NCBI RefSeq assembly: GCF_910594005.1
Contig: NC_057823.1
Coordinates: 58,402,015 to 58,466,014 of the forward strand
Length of the DNA stretch: 64,000 nucleotides
From: Cervus elaphus
Lineage: Eukaryota > Chordata > Mammalia > Artiodactyla > Cervidae
Direction: 5' to 3'
Shown here: positions 22,866 through 34,130 of the stretch, one piece after another
Layout: every line of letters starts with the position of its first letter
How positions within the stretch are numbered: the first letter of the stretch is position 1
Program-made: the position numbers and the translations under genes
Notes under the pieces: model-generated
Seen by the model: the letters and a program-made list of their open reading frames with translations, nothing else
What the model was told of the DNA's origin: nothing
Database searches by the model: none

Positions 22866-23528
22866 TTATTGATACTACCACTGTTATTGTTAAGCATGGC
22901 CCCTGAATTGCCTACTGTAGGGAGATAAGCCAAAAAGCAATCCTGACCACCCAGCAGCGCAGACATACTTCTAACAGCATGAGGCTATTTAGGTTGAAGG
23001 ATGCTTTAAAAGATGAAGGACCGGAGGTATGAGGCAAAGTAATTAAGAACTGCATGTCGGGTATTCTGCTATAAACACTCTTTGGAACCATGCAGGTGGC
23101 AACTTGAAAGGATAGACCTCAACGTGCAATTTTTTTTAAGCTGTAAATCTTGTTTTTAAACATGATTCTCTACCTTGGGATTAAATGAACTTAATTGGAC
23201 TCTAATCCGTTTTTAACAAGTCAAGGAGAAGGAGAAAGTCAAGGGCTCCTCAAAGACCTGTGAGCTGGTCTAAAAGGGAAACAATCACTTCCAACAGCAC
23301 TTCAGACCTTATGCCACTGTCTGCACCTCTAGAGGGCTGGCTGTGGATGTCATTCTGCCCGCCACTTGCTTTACATACATACCACACACACACACAATTA
23401 CACTCTCCCCTGCTTATACACTCTTCTTTCATTAAAAAATCGTGAATTTCCTTCCCTTCCTATACACACACTCCAAATACTTTTTCATAAGTACACACAC
23501 AGTTTGTGCCCAAAGTTCAACACTCCCT

Positions 23529-23530
<2 letters not shown>

Positions 23531-23570
<40 letters not shown>
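23531..23570 (+). repeat. (AC)20 microsatellite
   Basis: Twenty perfect AC units. It reads as CA repeat in the SH3RF2 pre-mRNA. A shorter ACACACAC run lies at about 23383-23397. Confidence 0.97.
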
Positions 23571-23572
<2 letters not shown>

Positions 23573-23861
23573 CAACATGGGGACCTAGTGACATACTTAA
23601 GTGAAAAACCAGCAGAATCTTCTGAAACCATTCTTTCTATACAGATATAGGTATATGAAGTACGGCCCACATCCAGGAGACCTAGGCTAGCTCACTCAGC
23701 CGTAAGTTAGCTTTCCAAAGGATTTGGCCAAGAGTCACTTTCCATGTGCTTTTTAAACTCTTTGTCCTGGTCAATTTACCTCACAGACAGAGAGGCTGGA
23801 CCAGAGTAGAGAATCCTAGCAGGATTCAAACAAGCATTAACTAATAACTAACACTGCTCTC

Positions 23862-24056
23862 AGCTCTCTCTGACTCTTTGCGACTCCATGGACTGTAACC
23901 CGCCAGGCTCCTCTGTCCATGGAATTTTCCAGGCAAGAATACTGGAGTGGGTTTCCATGCCCTCCTCCAGGGGATCTTCCTCACCCGGAGACTGAACCTG
24001 CATCTCCTGCAGTGGCAGGTGGATTCTTTACCCCTAGTGCCACCTGAGAAGCCCAG
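23862..24056 (-). mobile_element. Bov-tA SINE, antisense
   Basis: CTCTCTGACTCTTTGCGACT, CAGGCTCCTCTGTCCATGGA, CCAGGGGATCTTCCTCACCC and GTGCCACCTGAGAAGCCC in antisense Bov-tA order. Confidence 0.92.
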
Positions 24057-24057
24057 G

Positions 24058-24142
24058 TATCGGGTGGCCCAAAAGTTCATTCAGGTTTCTGTACCATCTT
24101 ATGAAAAACCCCAACTGAACTTCTTGATCAGTCCAACAGTAT
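24058..24142. mobile_element. Mariner-derived miniature element (MITE)
   Basis: GGGTGGCCCAAAAGTTCATT, then CAGGTTT, is answered about 35 bases later by its near reverse complement, ending AACTTCTTGATCAGTCCAAC. TA-containing ends fit mariner target choice. The element directly abuts a Bov-tA. Confidence 0.75.
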
Positions 24143-24671
24143 TTCTTCTTAATTTTCACAAATGGTGAGAATTCCAAAGTGTAGCTTTGGCGTATCCTGT
24201 CCCCAAGGAACCACGGCACAGTACTGATAGCCTTTTCTAGATTCAGATAGCACTGGATTATCAGTATTTCTGTGTTTGCCCAGATATTGTCAAAAACACC
24301 CTTGTAAAATGTCCCACCTAAGAGCTATATCTAAAGATGAGAAGCAAGTTGAGCCAGTGACAAGGTCTCCTATTTCCTTTGTCTCTAATATCCTTCAGAG
24401 CTGTGACTGGATCTGACTTCTCAAGCCCCTCCTTCCTTCCACATCCCAGCACCATCTATGGTACAGAGTCCCTAGTAGGTTCTCAGTAAATCAAGGAATC
24501 AAGACATTTGATTTAAGCATCTGGGCAGACAGTGGTGACATATACATAGAGAGGGAAGACGGGAGGAGGAATTGTTTTCTACAGAGAGACCACAGGTCAT
24601 TGTAACTCTTCCAGCCAGTAGACATCTGTTGAGTGCTTACAGTGTACTGGTAACCATAGCAAGTCCTAGGT

Positions 24672-24693
24672 ATTCTATACCTAGGTATAGAAT
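24672..24693. other. Perfect 22-base palindrome with flanking direct repeat
   Basis: The 22 bases centred on CCTAGG equal their own reverse complement. GGTATTCTATACC at 24669-24681 is repeated at 24696-24708. No protein site is implied. Confidence 0.85.
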
Positions 24694-24756
24694 TTGGTAT
24701 TCTATACCAAAACAATAAGAACAGTAATAATAACCGCAAACATTTATTGAAACTGA

Positions 24757-24840
24757 AAGGATAGGGAGGAGGGAGGGAAGGAGGGGAGGAAGGAATGAGG
24801 GAGGGAAAGAAGGAAGGAAGGACAGAAGGAGGGAGGGAAG
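24757..24840. repeat. Purine-rich GGAA/GGGA simple repeat
   Basis: Almost pure A/G sequence of GGAAG, GGGAGG and GAAGG units for about 84 bases. Confidence 0.9.
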
Positions 24841-24889
24841 TGCCAGTCTCCTGAGTGCTGCCCCACATTCTAAAATATGGTAAGAGCCT

Positions 24890-25030
24890 TTGAAAGAGAG
24901 GTATTGTTACCGCTTTATAGCAAAGTAATTAAGGTCCCGAGAGAAAAACGGTTTGGCCAAAGTTCATGTAATTAGTGAACAGCAGGAGTCTGTATTGACC
25001 CTAGAATCATGTGACTCTGGCTCATAGACT
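24890..25030 (-). repeat. MIR SINE fragment, antisense
   Basis: GAGAGGTATTGTTACCGCTT and AAAGTTCATGTAATTAGTGA with AACAGCAGG give the antisense MIR core, decayed. Confidence 0.5.
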
Positions 25031-26442
25031 CTTGTCACTCCACTATGCCATCAGCAAAGATGTCATCAGGCAAAATCTTGAAATTCTTTAGCCTCCCTTT
25101 TCTTGCATGTCTTCATTTGACTCCCTGTAGACCCCAAGGCCTTCTAGTATTCTCATCCCTGCCCACCCCTCAGTAAAGAATTTGCCCTACGCCTTCTGTA
25201 CCTCAAGAAGGTCTTCATTTAATATCACTTTGTTCCTTTATGAACTACCAACTGTGCCCAAGTTTTATGTGCAGCACTGAAGGCAGCAGGAGTGTTTGTC
25301 CCCAAGGAATTCACAGTCTAGCAGGGATATAAAACATAATTGACTGTAGTGGAGTTGGGACTTCCTGAAATGAGATGAGGACCCTGTTGGTACCTGCACT
25401 GACTTTGGTCATGAAGATACTTGGAATTTTACAACCAAGAACTGTCGTAGAGGCAGGTATTCCCTTTCCAGTTTCCCCCAAGCCTTTTGGTGATATCAGA
25501 AAGTCTCAGTTTGGTGCTGGTCTTTCTGGAACATCTTGTACCAGGGTGCTAATCTCCTTGCATCAGGAAGAGAGAGCAAGGTATCAGGCTCCGGGCTTCA
25601 GCCACCAGTTGCCCATGTCTGAACTTCATAACACTGTATATTTTTATCATGTTGTTGGATGGTTATCCTCTGTACCATGTAAGAGATGCCAGTTTTATGT
25701 TCGCAGAAGTCTATGAAAAAATTTTGCTTTATTAAAATTTTAAAGCTTTTTTTTTTAAAGAGCAGTATGTTAACAAGGTACAAGTGGGAAGTAGATATGG
25801 CAAAAATCTATAAGGATGGGAAGCAATATAGTTTAGAAAGCAGAAGTCCAGAGTAATTACGTGCAGAACTAAGACACGTGTGAAGTGCTACGGACGCAGA
25901 GAAGAGGGCATTCGTTAGCTTCATTCTCCCCATTTCGCCTCCATGCTCTTAAAAACCCAAATCTGATACACTGCTTCTCCTCCCCAGACCACCAGTGGTT
26001 CTCTACAGTCTTCAGAGGCAATAATACTGCCATTAATTAAATGGCCACTGAAAGTCAAGAGACTATAAGACTTCCTCCCTTGCAGTTCTCTCAGGGTTAC
26101 TTGAGATGCTGCTTCAGCCCTAAAAATGTTCGCCAAATAAGACATAACTCTCAAGAAAAAAAGAAAAGAAAAAAGAAATTATAGGAGAGGAAGTACAGAC
26201 ATTATGAGTCTTCTCACAACTCTTCCGAGTAGGTGTTCATATGCCCATCTTACCAAGCAGCCCAAACTATGGGACAGAACAATTTGGAAACTTTTTCAAA
26301 GCCTTAAAGCTGGAAAGACCCAGGATTTGAGGGCAGACCTGTGCTCTCTCTCCTAAATAGTTAAGGGCATTCTAGACCCTCCCTGATCTGACTATAATCT
26401 TCCAGCCTCCCCACTTCTCCCCCATACGTGCACACATGAGCA

Positions 26443-26669
26443 TGCAGGCCTGCATGCTAAGTCACTTCACTCGTGTCCAACTCTTTGCAACCTTATGGGC
26501 TGTAGCCTGTCAGGCTCCTCTGTCCATGGGATTCTCCAGGCAAGAATACTGGAGTGGGTTGCCATGCCCTCCTCCAGGGGATCTTCCTGACCTATGGGTC
26601 AAATTCAAGTCTCTTACATCTCCTGCGTTGGCAGGCGGGTTCTTTACCACTAGTGCCACCTGGGAAGTC
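26443..26669 (-). mobile_element. Bov-tA SINE, antisense, with perfect 12-base target duplication
   Basis: Antisense Bov-tA order from TAAGTCACTTCACTCGTGTC to CCACCTGGGAAGTC. CACACATGAGCA is present at 26431-26442 and 26670-26681, marking the insertion exactly. Confidence 0.94.
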
Positions 26670-27167
26670 CACACATGAGCACACACACACGAAAGCTGCA
26701 GTGATCCCTCAACGTTCACGAGTACAGCGGACACTGGGCTGCCTCTTGGCTTTTTGCCCTTGTACCCAGCTTAGTGCCTGCATTATTCTAAGCAATGAAT
26801 AATGTTCATGAAATAAATAAATGTTGCTCCTCCTAGAATTTATTTTTGGTGCAATGGCCTGTCACAAACACATCCGCACCCCAAGTCCTGTATGCACACC
26901 ATTTCTTCAAGGAAACATCTGCCACTCCTCTTCTGCAGAATTCATTTTTCCTCTGTGTTCACACCATATTGTCTACAGTTGGGTTCTCTGTGCTGGAAGT
27001 ACCTCGTATGTATCTTAAAGGTTCACTAGATGGCAAACTTCTTAGAGGCAGAATTGGAGTTTTATTCATGTATGTTGCTGTTGATGTTCCAAAACCCCAA
27101 TAAGTTTTCTAATAGCATATTTTGCCTCAAGAATCAAAAACAAAGACAGAGGCCTCTGATTTACTTA

Positions 27168-27218
27168 AATATCGCGTTGGCCAAAAATTTCATTCAGGGA
27201 ACTTTTGCCAACCCAGTA
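27168..27218. mobile_element. Very short mariner-type inverted-repeat remnant
   Basis: GCGTTGGCCAAAAATTTCAT is followed within a few bases by GGGAACTTTTGCCAACCC, its approximate reverse complement. It is related in sequence to the miniature element near 24060 but almost lacks a middle. Confidence 0.65.
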
Positions 27219-28077
27219 ACTACCAATCCCCTTTCACTCTTCTGATTACCCAGAAAACAAAAGAGGTAAGACAGAGAGGGGAAGGCAGGTCACTGAAATC
27301 ATTCCTTAGTGTGTGATTCCCACACCCAGGCCTCCTCCATCCCATCCCAGGCTGATAACGGCAAGTCTAAGCATCTTTTCCCTGGCTCCTGGGAAGATGA
27401 GCTGTCATGTGCCTTAGGGAATTCTGAGGTCTATAAAGCTGACTCTCCTTTTGATCTAATATCTTAAATATCCTGAATGAAGTAGTTTCTTGGAGCTTCA
27501 ACTCTAAGTCCAGATCTCCTATGTCCCTTTGTCTTCACCTTTTGAAGAAGTCTCCCTACCCGAACTTCCAGTACTCAGGATGGCCATGAGAGATGCTTTT
27601 TACTGAGTAGTAACATCTTTTTTTTTCCTTTGGACACAGTCTCAGTGCTAAAGTATGTTTAAGATTCTTAGCTAATCCTCCATCTAAGGTAATTTACAGA
27701 AATAAGCTTAACCCTATATTTATATTCTTATTTTGAATATCTCCCAATATAAATTTCGTCTTTAAAATTTTCACACAGCAAACCCCTACTCACAATGATG
27801 CTGTCGGAGCTTTCTTGAACTGGCCAAACTGGCCTCAAAGAGTCATGGATGGAAAGTGGGGAGGCTCCATTAAATGGACACTTGGCCCCTCAAACTGTTC
27901 TGTATCATGTCTTCATTATCTGCCCCAAAGTACCTTCTATGGAACCTAACAGGTGCTTGAGATATCTTTATTAAATGGTCAAGAGCACACCCCTTGGGTG
28001 AAGACAGCCCCTTAAACTGTTCTCATACATTATCAGTTCATGCCTTAGCAGAACTTCCCTGGCAGACATCTGAAAGC

Positions 28078-28096
28078 AAAAAAAAAAAAAAAAAAA
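28078..28096 (+). repeat. Poly-A run of 19
   Basis: Nineteen consecutive A after CTGAAAGC. No clear SINE body precedes it beyond AGAACTTCCCTGGCAG, which may be a CHR scrap. Confidence 0.9.
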
Positions 28097-28209
28097 GACA
28101 CAGAGTAGAACCAGAGGGCCTCTGCCACCCTCTGCTTTGCCAGATCCGCTGGGTAAAGGTCAGGAGCCACCTAGAGAAGCAGTGTCGTAGGGGAAACCCC
28201 TCCAGCCTT

Positions 28210-28400
28210 AGACCCAGATGCCTCTCCCCCATCCCAGCAGTGAGACTTCAGACAAGTCAGGAGACACTCTAAGCTTCATTCAGTTTCCATCAAGAAAATA
28301 GGAAGAACCCCTACCTCACAAAGTTGTTGGAAAATCAAAAGATGTAAAATGGGTATAAAGTGTTTGGCTTCCATTTTTATTACTATCAAAAATGTTAGCA
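28210..28400 (+). repeat. MIR SINE fragment, sense
   Basis: CAGTGAGACTTCAGACAAGT, CTACCTCACAAAGTTGTTGG and GTATAAAGTGTTTGGC follow the MIR 3' half. Confidence 0.5.
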
Positions 28401-28479
28401 GTCAAAATTTCTTGGTAGTTAGTTGCTAGATTTCTCTTAAATCACTCTCCTGTAAATTTTTGGAACTTTTCTGTAACAG

Positions 28480-28800
28480 GAAATTTCAAAAATGTACAAA
28501 AGTTAAAAAAAAACACAATGAACCCTCCAGTACGTATCACCCTGTTTCAGCAATTATCCACACCTGGATCAATCTTATTTCGGCCATATCCCCACTCCTG
28601 AGCCTGCTTCCCCATCAGTCATTTTAAAGCAAAACTCAGACATCATATTATTTCATCTGTACACATCTCAGTGTCTCTTTTAAAATATCAGTATTTTTCC
28701 CTAAGAGTTTAACACAAGCACAATCCCATTATCACAATAATTTCTTTAAAGCATTATTCAGCCCATGTTCCAATTTCTATATTTGTTTTATACATGTTTT
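28480..28800. repeat. Old interspersed repeat, family uncertain
   Basis: AAATGTACAAAAGTTAAAAA, AAGCAAAACTCAGACATCAT and ATCCCATTATCACAATAATT recall an old mammalian LINE-type 3' region. Not named with confidence. Confidence 0.4.
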
Positions 28801-29120
28801 TTTATAAGATGATTTGTTTCAATGGCATCTAAATGATGTAAACACCTTGCACTGGGTTGATGAGTCTGTTAGATTTCTTTTATTCTACACGTCCTCTTGC
28901 TTTCATCTTCTCTCTCTCTCTCTTATTTATCCTCTGCTATGGACATGTACAAAAGAGCCAAGTCATTTGTCTTGTTGCATTTTCCACATTCTGGGTATTA
29001 CTGGTTATGGCTATGCAGTGTCAACACACTCCCCTCCTCCATTCATGAGGAGCCATTCATGACCATTTATTGGGGGTTGCAAAAAGGTGACATTCTAAAT
29101 CTATCAGCCCTCCTGAATTT

Positions 29121-29664
29121 TTTTTCCCATTTATTTTTATTAGTTGGAGGCTAATTACTTTACAATATTCTAGTGGTTTTTGTCATACATTGACATGAAT
29201 CAGCCATGGATTTACATGTATTCCCCATCCCGATCCCCCCTCCCACCTCCCTCCCCACCCCATGCCTCTGGGTCTTCCCAGTGCACCAGCCCCAAGCACT
29301 TGTCTCATGCATTCAACCTGGGCTGGTGATCTGTTTCACCCTTGATAATATACATGTTTTGATGCTGTTCTCTCAAAACATCCCACCCTCGCCTTCTCCC
29401 ACAGAGTCCAAAAGTCTGTTCTATACATCGGTGTCTCTTTTTCTGTTTTGCATATAGGGTTATTGTTACCATCTTTCTAAATTCCATATATATGCATTAG
29501 TATACTGTATTGGTCTTTATCTTTCTGGCTTACTTCACTCTGTATAATGGGCTCCAGTTTCATCCATCTCATTAGAACTGATTCAAGTGAATTCTTTTTA
29601 ATGGCTGAGTATTATTCCATGGTGTATATGTACCACAGCTTCTTTATCCATTCGTCTGCTGATG
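29121..29664 (-). mobile_element. Ruminant L1 3' end, antisense, 5'-truncated, with perfect 16-base target duplication
   Basis: Begins on the + strand with a short T run and reads TTGGAGGCTAATTACTTTAC, TGACATGAATCAGCCATGG, GCACCAGCCCCAAGCACTTG, GAGTCCAAAAGTCTGTTCTA and GGCTGAGTATTATTCCATGG, the antisense L1 3' region of cattle-type L1. CAGCCCTCCTGAATTT stands at 29105-29120 and again at 29665-29680 with no mismatch, a classic target-primed insertion. Little decay is visible, so it is one of the younger insertions in the window. Confidence 0.93.
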
Positions 29665-30650
29665 CAGCCCTCCTGAATTTTAAACTACAATGCTTCTTTA
29701 AGAATGATTACTACTTTCTAAGAGCTGCTGATGTGTAAGATCCTTTCCTGTGACTTTTAAATAAATTATCTCACAATGATCTCCAAACTTTCATATTGCA
29801 GGCCCTCAAGGTCTACTGGGGACTCCAAAGTTAACCGCTATTTATTTATTCTCTACCACCTGCTCCCTGTTTGTCTTTGTCTGTCTTCCTTGTTTGTTCC
29901 CGGGCGTTCCCCTGGTTCAAAGACAGGACTCATTTCTCAGCACCTTCTCTTTTCTGGCCACTCCTGAACTGCTACCCCTTTTTCCACTGGTCGCTGCCAG
30001 CTAGGCTAATCTCCCCCGCCTGCCTGTGCCAGTCTCCTTGTTTACAGCCTTATCAGTGCCCTCAGGCCGCCTCCTCGACCTGGCCTCTGCAGCCGTGTGT
30101 TCACCCTCCTGAGGATCAGCTCTCCCAGCTGGGCTGAGACCAGGTTTGGTCTGCCTGGAGAAGAAAGGGCTTCGGGGTTGCTGTGGGGATAAGGAGATGA
30201 CTTTATGTTTCCAAACGTGGGTTTAGAGACTGGTTTGGTGTTCATGTGTCTGCAAGAGGGAAGGAACATAAACAGCACAGAAAAGATCTCATGAGAGTCA
30301 AGGAGAAATCTCTCCCGTTGCATAGATTGTTAGAAACCAAGCCCTGAAAATGCTGCAGCAGCCTATGGAGACTGCTGTTAGATTTGGGGGTGGTTTTTAT
30401 GTTTCCCTATAGAGGAAAGGCTCTTAGTATGAATAGAAGGGCTCTGAGTCCTTCTCAAAGCTTCATGCCATGGCTTTACCTCCTAATGACTAAGTGACAA
30501 TGAACTAAGTACCTTGCCCCACCGAGCCTCAAGTCCTCATCTGCAAAATGGGTAGGTCCTTCCACCCAGGGTCTTTGCAGGGATGAGCCGTAACCCACTA
30601 AGCTGTCGCCGTTGCTTTTACCTGCTTGCTTCCAAGCAGAGCATTTTGAA

Positions 30651-30860
30651 CAGGGGTCCCCAACCTTTTGGGCACCAGGGACCAGTTTTGTGGAAGACAG
30701 TTTTTCATAGACCTGGGAGGCGGGAGGCGGGAGGCGGGTGGGATGGTTTCAGGATGGTTCAAGCATATTACTTTTATTGTGCACTTTATTTCTATTATTA
30801 TTACATCAGCTTCAGCTCAGATCATCAGGCATTAAATCCTGGAGGCTGGGGCCCTTTGGT
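30651..30860 (-). mobile_element. MER1-like hAT DNA transposon fragment
   Basis: CAGGGGTCCCCAACCTTTTG, GACCAGTTTTGTGGAAGACA and CAGATCATCAGGCATTAAAT match the nonautonomous MER1-type hAT order. The internal GGGAGGC unit is tandemly repeated at 30715-30738. The right terminal repeat is not clear. Confidence 0.75.
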
Positions 30861-31599
30861 TTAGAACATAGCATCATTTGGTGTGATTGAGGAGGACCCC
30901 TGGCTTAAACCCGGCAATGAGTGAGACATCTTCCAAGATCTAGGTGACCCTCCCAATCTGAATTCCCTAAGGTATATTTTTCACAACTCCTGGCCGACAT
31001 GAGAGTGATCTTGTCTCATTTTATATGTAAGAAAATCGGCAGGAAGAGGTGATTCCTTAAGAGTCAATGTCTTTCCCCGAAATAAAATAAACTAATTGCA
31101 GTTTAAGACCAAACTAAAAGTCCTTTTACTGCATCATTAATGCCTCACCCTTGAGCCATGTAGTCCCAGGCTGCAGTAGCAGTTCTTGGCACAGCACTCA
31201 TGCTCTCACCACCCGACATGCCACTTTGTCACCAGTTAGGCCTAAGAATCTGATCCCAAGGGCTCCCTCCCATCCAGCCGCATGACCCTGGGGCAAGCAT
31301 TTTGCCTCTCTAGGTCCCAGCTTTCTCATCTTCTAGGTGGAATAATCAAACAGACCTGAGCATTCTGTTGCTCTGTTAGTGAATAGCACACTCAAAAGGT
31401 AAATGGCACCCAAAGAACTGTTCCTGTTATTTAGTTAATGATGGTCATGGTTGTGGGTCCTCCAGTCTTCCCTCAAGCACACTTTTACACAAGAGTCCTG
31501 TTTCCTTTCTGGCTACCGCAAAGCTTTCTCAGGCCCAGTAAGTGTCAGGTAGAGTTCTCTAAGAGCTTATTAACAAAGAGCTTCTTGGTACTTTAAGGA

Positions 31600-31870
31600 G
31601 AAGTAGTATAGTGAGAGAATGAAAGTAAGGGCTTTGCGGGTCAGCCAGCTCTCATTCTGCTTCTTAGTGAGCAGCGTGACATCAGGCAAGTTACTTCATC
31701 TCTCTGGGCCTCTGTTTTTCCATCTGTAAAATGGAACTGGTGTAGTGATTCTTTTTTTCTTTTTTTTTTAACCTCTTAAGATTGCTGTGAGGATAAAATG
31801 AGGTGATGCATGTATATGAGCTAATGGCCAGGGGTTGGCAGGAGCAAATGGCTCAATAAATGTTCACTGT
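31600..31870 (+). repeat. MIR SINE, sense, nearly full length
   Basis: ATGAAAGTAAGGGCTTTGCG, CATCAGGCAAGTTACTTCAT, TTTCCATCTGTAAAATGGAA and TGGCTCAATAAATGTTCACT in MIR order. A poly-T stretch of about 25 bases interrupts it near 31750. Confidence 0.85.
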
Positions 31871-32329
31871 GTGATTAATGTTGGGTCAGGTCCCCATGCC
31901 CATGCCCCGGGGCTGGCCTGTGCAGAGCATGCCGTTCACCAGCAGCACGCTTCAGAAGGATGCTCTGTCAGAGCCTGCCTGGGAGTGCAGAGGCTTCCAA
32001 AAATCCCTGTGTTTCATTGATAAGCAATGATAATTGTGGAAGTAGTGCAGGAGTATGGCTTTGGGCTTGTATCCAGGATGCCCCTGGGGCAATTGTACTT
32101 GCTCAGCTCAGCCTCTCAACTGTAACTCCATGGGGAACCCATAGGAGAAAAGCCAGGAAAAAAGACTGGACAAAGGAGGAGACCAGGGTGGAGACTGAGG
32201 CAAGGTCTTGTTTCCACCATCTTCTGTTGGTACCTTTCAGCTTTTTCTCTAAGCCGCATCCTTACCTGATCTGGTTGCCCAAGTGCCTCATGGTCCACCA
32301 GTGAAGCAGCCAGTGAAGCAGCAGTCGGA

Positions 32330-32595
32330 TCCCGCCATGCACCAGGCACAGGTGATACAGTGGACCAGACAGATGTGGTCCCTATGCTCATGGACACTCC
32401 AGACCAGCAGGGAAGACAAATACTAATCAAAATACTATAAATACCTGATTACGTGGTTGTAGATGTGCAAAGTGCTGTGAGGTTGAAGGATGGGAAGTGA
32501 AGAGACTCGTCATGGTCAGGGGAGCCTGCCTGGAGGCTGTGACCTTCAGGTGGAGACCTGAAGGATAAAGGGAGTAGGCCAGGGGAAAGGAGAAG
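32330..32595 (-). repeat. L2 LINE fragment, antisense
   Basis: CACCAGGCACAGGTGATACA, GCTCATGGACACTCCAGACC, AAAGTGCTGTGAGGTTGAAG and GGTGGAGACCTGAAGGATAA follow antisense L2. Confidence 0.6.
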
Positions 32596-32980
32596 TTGAA
32601 TTGAGTCCCTCTCCTTGGTCCCAGTAACTTTATCCTGAAGTTAAACAGCAGCTCTTGGTGCCCCGTGAGGCCTGCAGTCACAGATCCCAGCCCTGCCTAG
32701 GTTCCCTGAGGTCCCTGGGGAAAAACCATTCTTGTTTCTGGTGACCAAAGCAAGTTCAGTAATTAACCCGGCTTGCTTCTTTGATTCAGCATTTCACCAA
32801 CAAGAGTTTAAACTTTACATCATCATTCTGCCCAATTAATCCTGAAGCCCCAGCCCTGCCTGGGTGAAAAAAGGAGTGGCCCAGCCTGCACTGCAGACAT
32901 TTTAACACAGACGCTATAGCTCTGGGAGCCGGGAGCAAGGGTAACTGATCCCCAAGGCCACCGGGGCCTGCAGCACGCAT

Positions 32981-32982
<2 letters not shown>

Positions 32983-33012
<30 letters not shown>
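32983..33012 (+). repeat. (AC)15 microsatellite
   Basis: Fifteen perfect AC units, read as CA repeat in the SH3RF2 pre-mRNA. Confidence 0.96.
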
Positions 33013-33014
<2 letters not shown>

Positions 33015-33248
33015 ACAGAATTCAGCAAGAAGGAAAAATAAGAGAGGAAAAATAAAATAGAAGGACAAGAGAAAGAGAAAAGTGGGGTACAGTCAGGGAC
33101 AAGGAGGGTTGTATACAGAAATGTGAGATCATGGACAGTCCTTAATGCACAGGGACCTTGTCCATGTGGCTCAAACTTGCAAAGACTCAGTAAGAGCACC
33201 TTTCACACAGACCTGTTACGAAAGTGAATGAGATATTCACACACAGGA

Positions 33249-33440
33249 TTTCTCCACCTCAGCATTGCTGACATTTGGAGCTAGATAACTTTTTGTTGTG
33301 GGGACTTTCCTATGCATCACAGGGTGTTTAGCAGCATCCTTGGCCTCTACCTACTAGATGCCAGGAGCACCCACCACCCGGCTGTGGCGACAAAATATGC
33401 CTCCAGACATTGTCAAATGTCCCCGAGGGTCAAAATCAGC
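33249..33440. mobile_element. MER5A-like hAT element
   Basis: TTTCTCCACCTCAGCATTGC, AGGGTGTTTAGCAGCATCCT, GGCCTCTACCTACTAGATGC and CTCCAGACATTGTCAAATGT match MER5A. AACTGTGGACTGCTG stands in for the second terminal repeat. Confidence 0.85.
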
Positions 33441-33517
33441 CCCAACTGTGGACTGCTGATGTGCAGGACATAGCCCAGGGCCTGGCATATAGTACATGCA
33501 GAATAAATGGCAGCTAA

Positions 33518-33659
33518 GGGGACTTCCCTGGTGGCCCAGTGGTTAGACTCTGCGCTTCCCATTCAGGGGGCACAGGTTCAATCCCTGGTTGGGGAACTAG
33601 ACCCACAGTGATGTGGGCCAAAAAAACAAAACAAAATTAAATTAATTTTTTTTTCCTTT
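33518..33659 (+). mobile_element. CHR-1 SINE with perfect 12-base target duplication
   Basis: GGGGACTTCCCTGGTGGCCC, CACAGGTTCAATCCCTGG and an A-rich tail. AATGGCAGCTAA is found at 33506-33517 and 33660-33671. Confidence 0.94.
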
Positions 33660-34004
33660 AATGGCAGCTAACATGAGGTCTGTGCAAGGCAAACGCCCTT
33701 TCTGAATAGCAGCCCCTTCTTCCCAAACACATGCCAAGAATATAAGGGCTTTGGAGGAACCTGGAACTTTCCAAAGGCAGGAGGGGTAGACCTGCCAGTG
33801 CCATCACTGGACATGTGCAATTGGAGACTCATGTGCCCGGGATGGAGAGGCTCAAGGGAACCTGCGTATTGACTGGATTGTTGGAACGGGTACACTTTCC
33901 ACTCTGCTCAGCTCGGAGGGGAAGGAGCTAATTTTGTGGCATGGGTAGCAGGTGTCAGGCCCAGTGCCAGGGTCCTACATACAGACCAGCTCCTGGGAGC
34001 ACTA

Positions 34005-34130
34005 TGAAGAGATGTAATTACTTCCATGTTAGATGGAGGAACTGTGACCCAGAGACGCTAAGTAATTAGCTAAATACTACCCAGCAAGTACATTTCAAGA
34101 TTTGGGTTAGAAGATTCAGGTCTGACTCTC
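34005..34130 (-). repeat. MIR SINE fragment, antisense
   Basis: AATTACTTCCATGTTAGATG, GAGGAACTGTGACCCAGAGA and CTAAGTAATTAGCTAAATAC fit the antisense MIR core. Confidence 0.6.
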
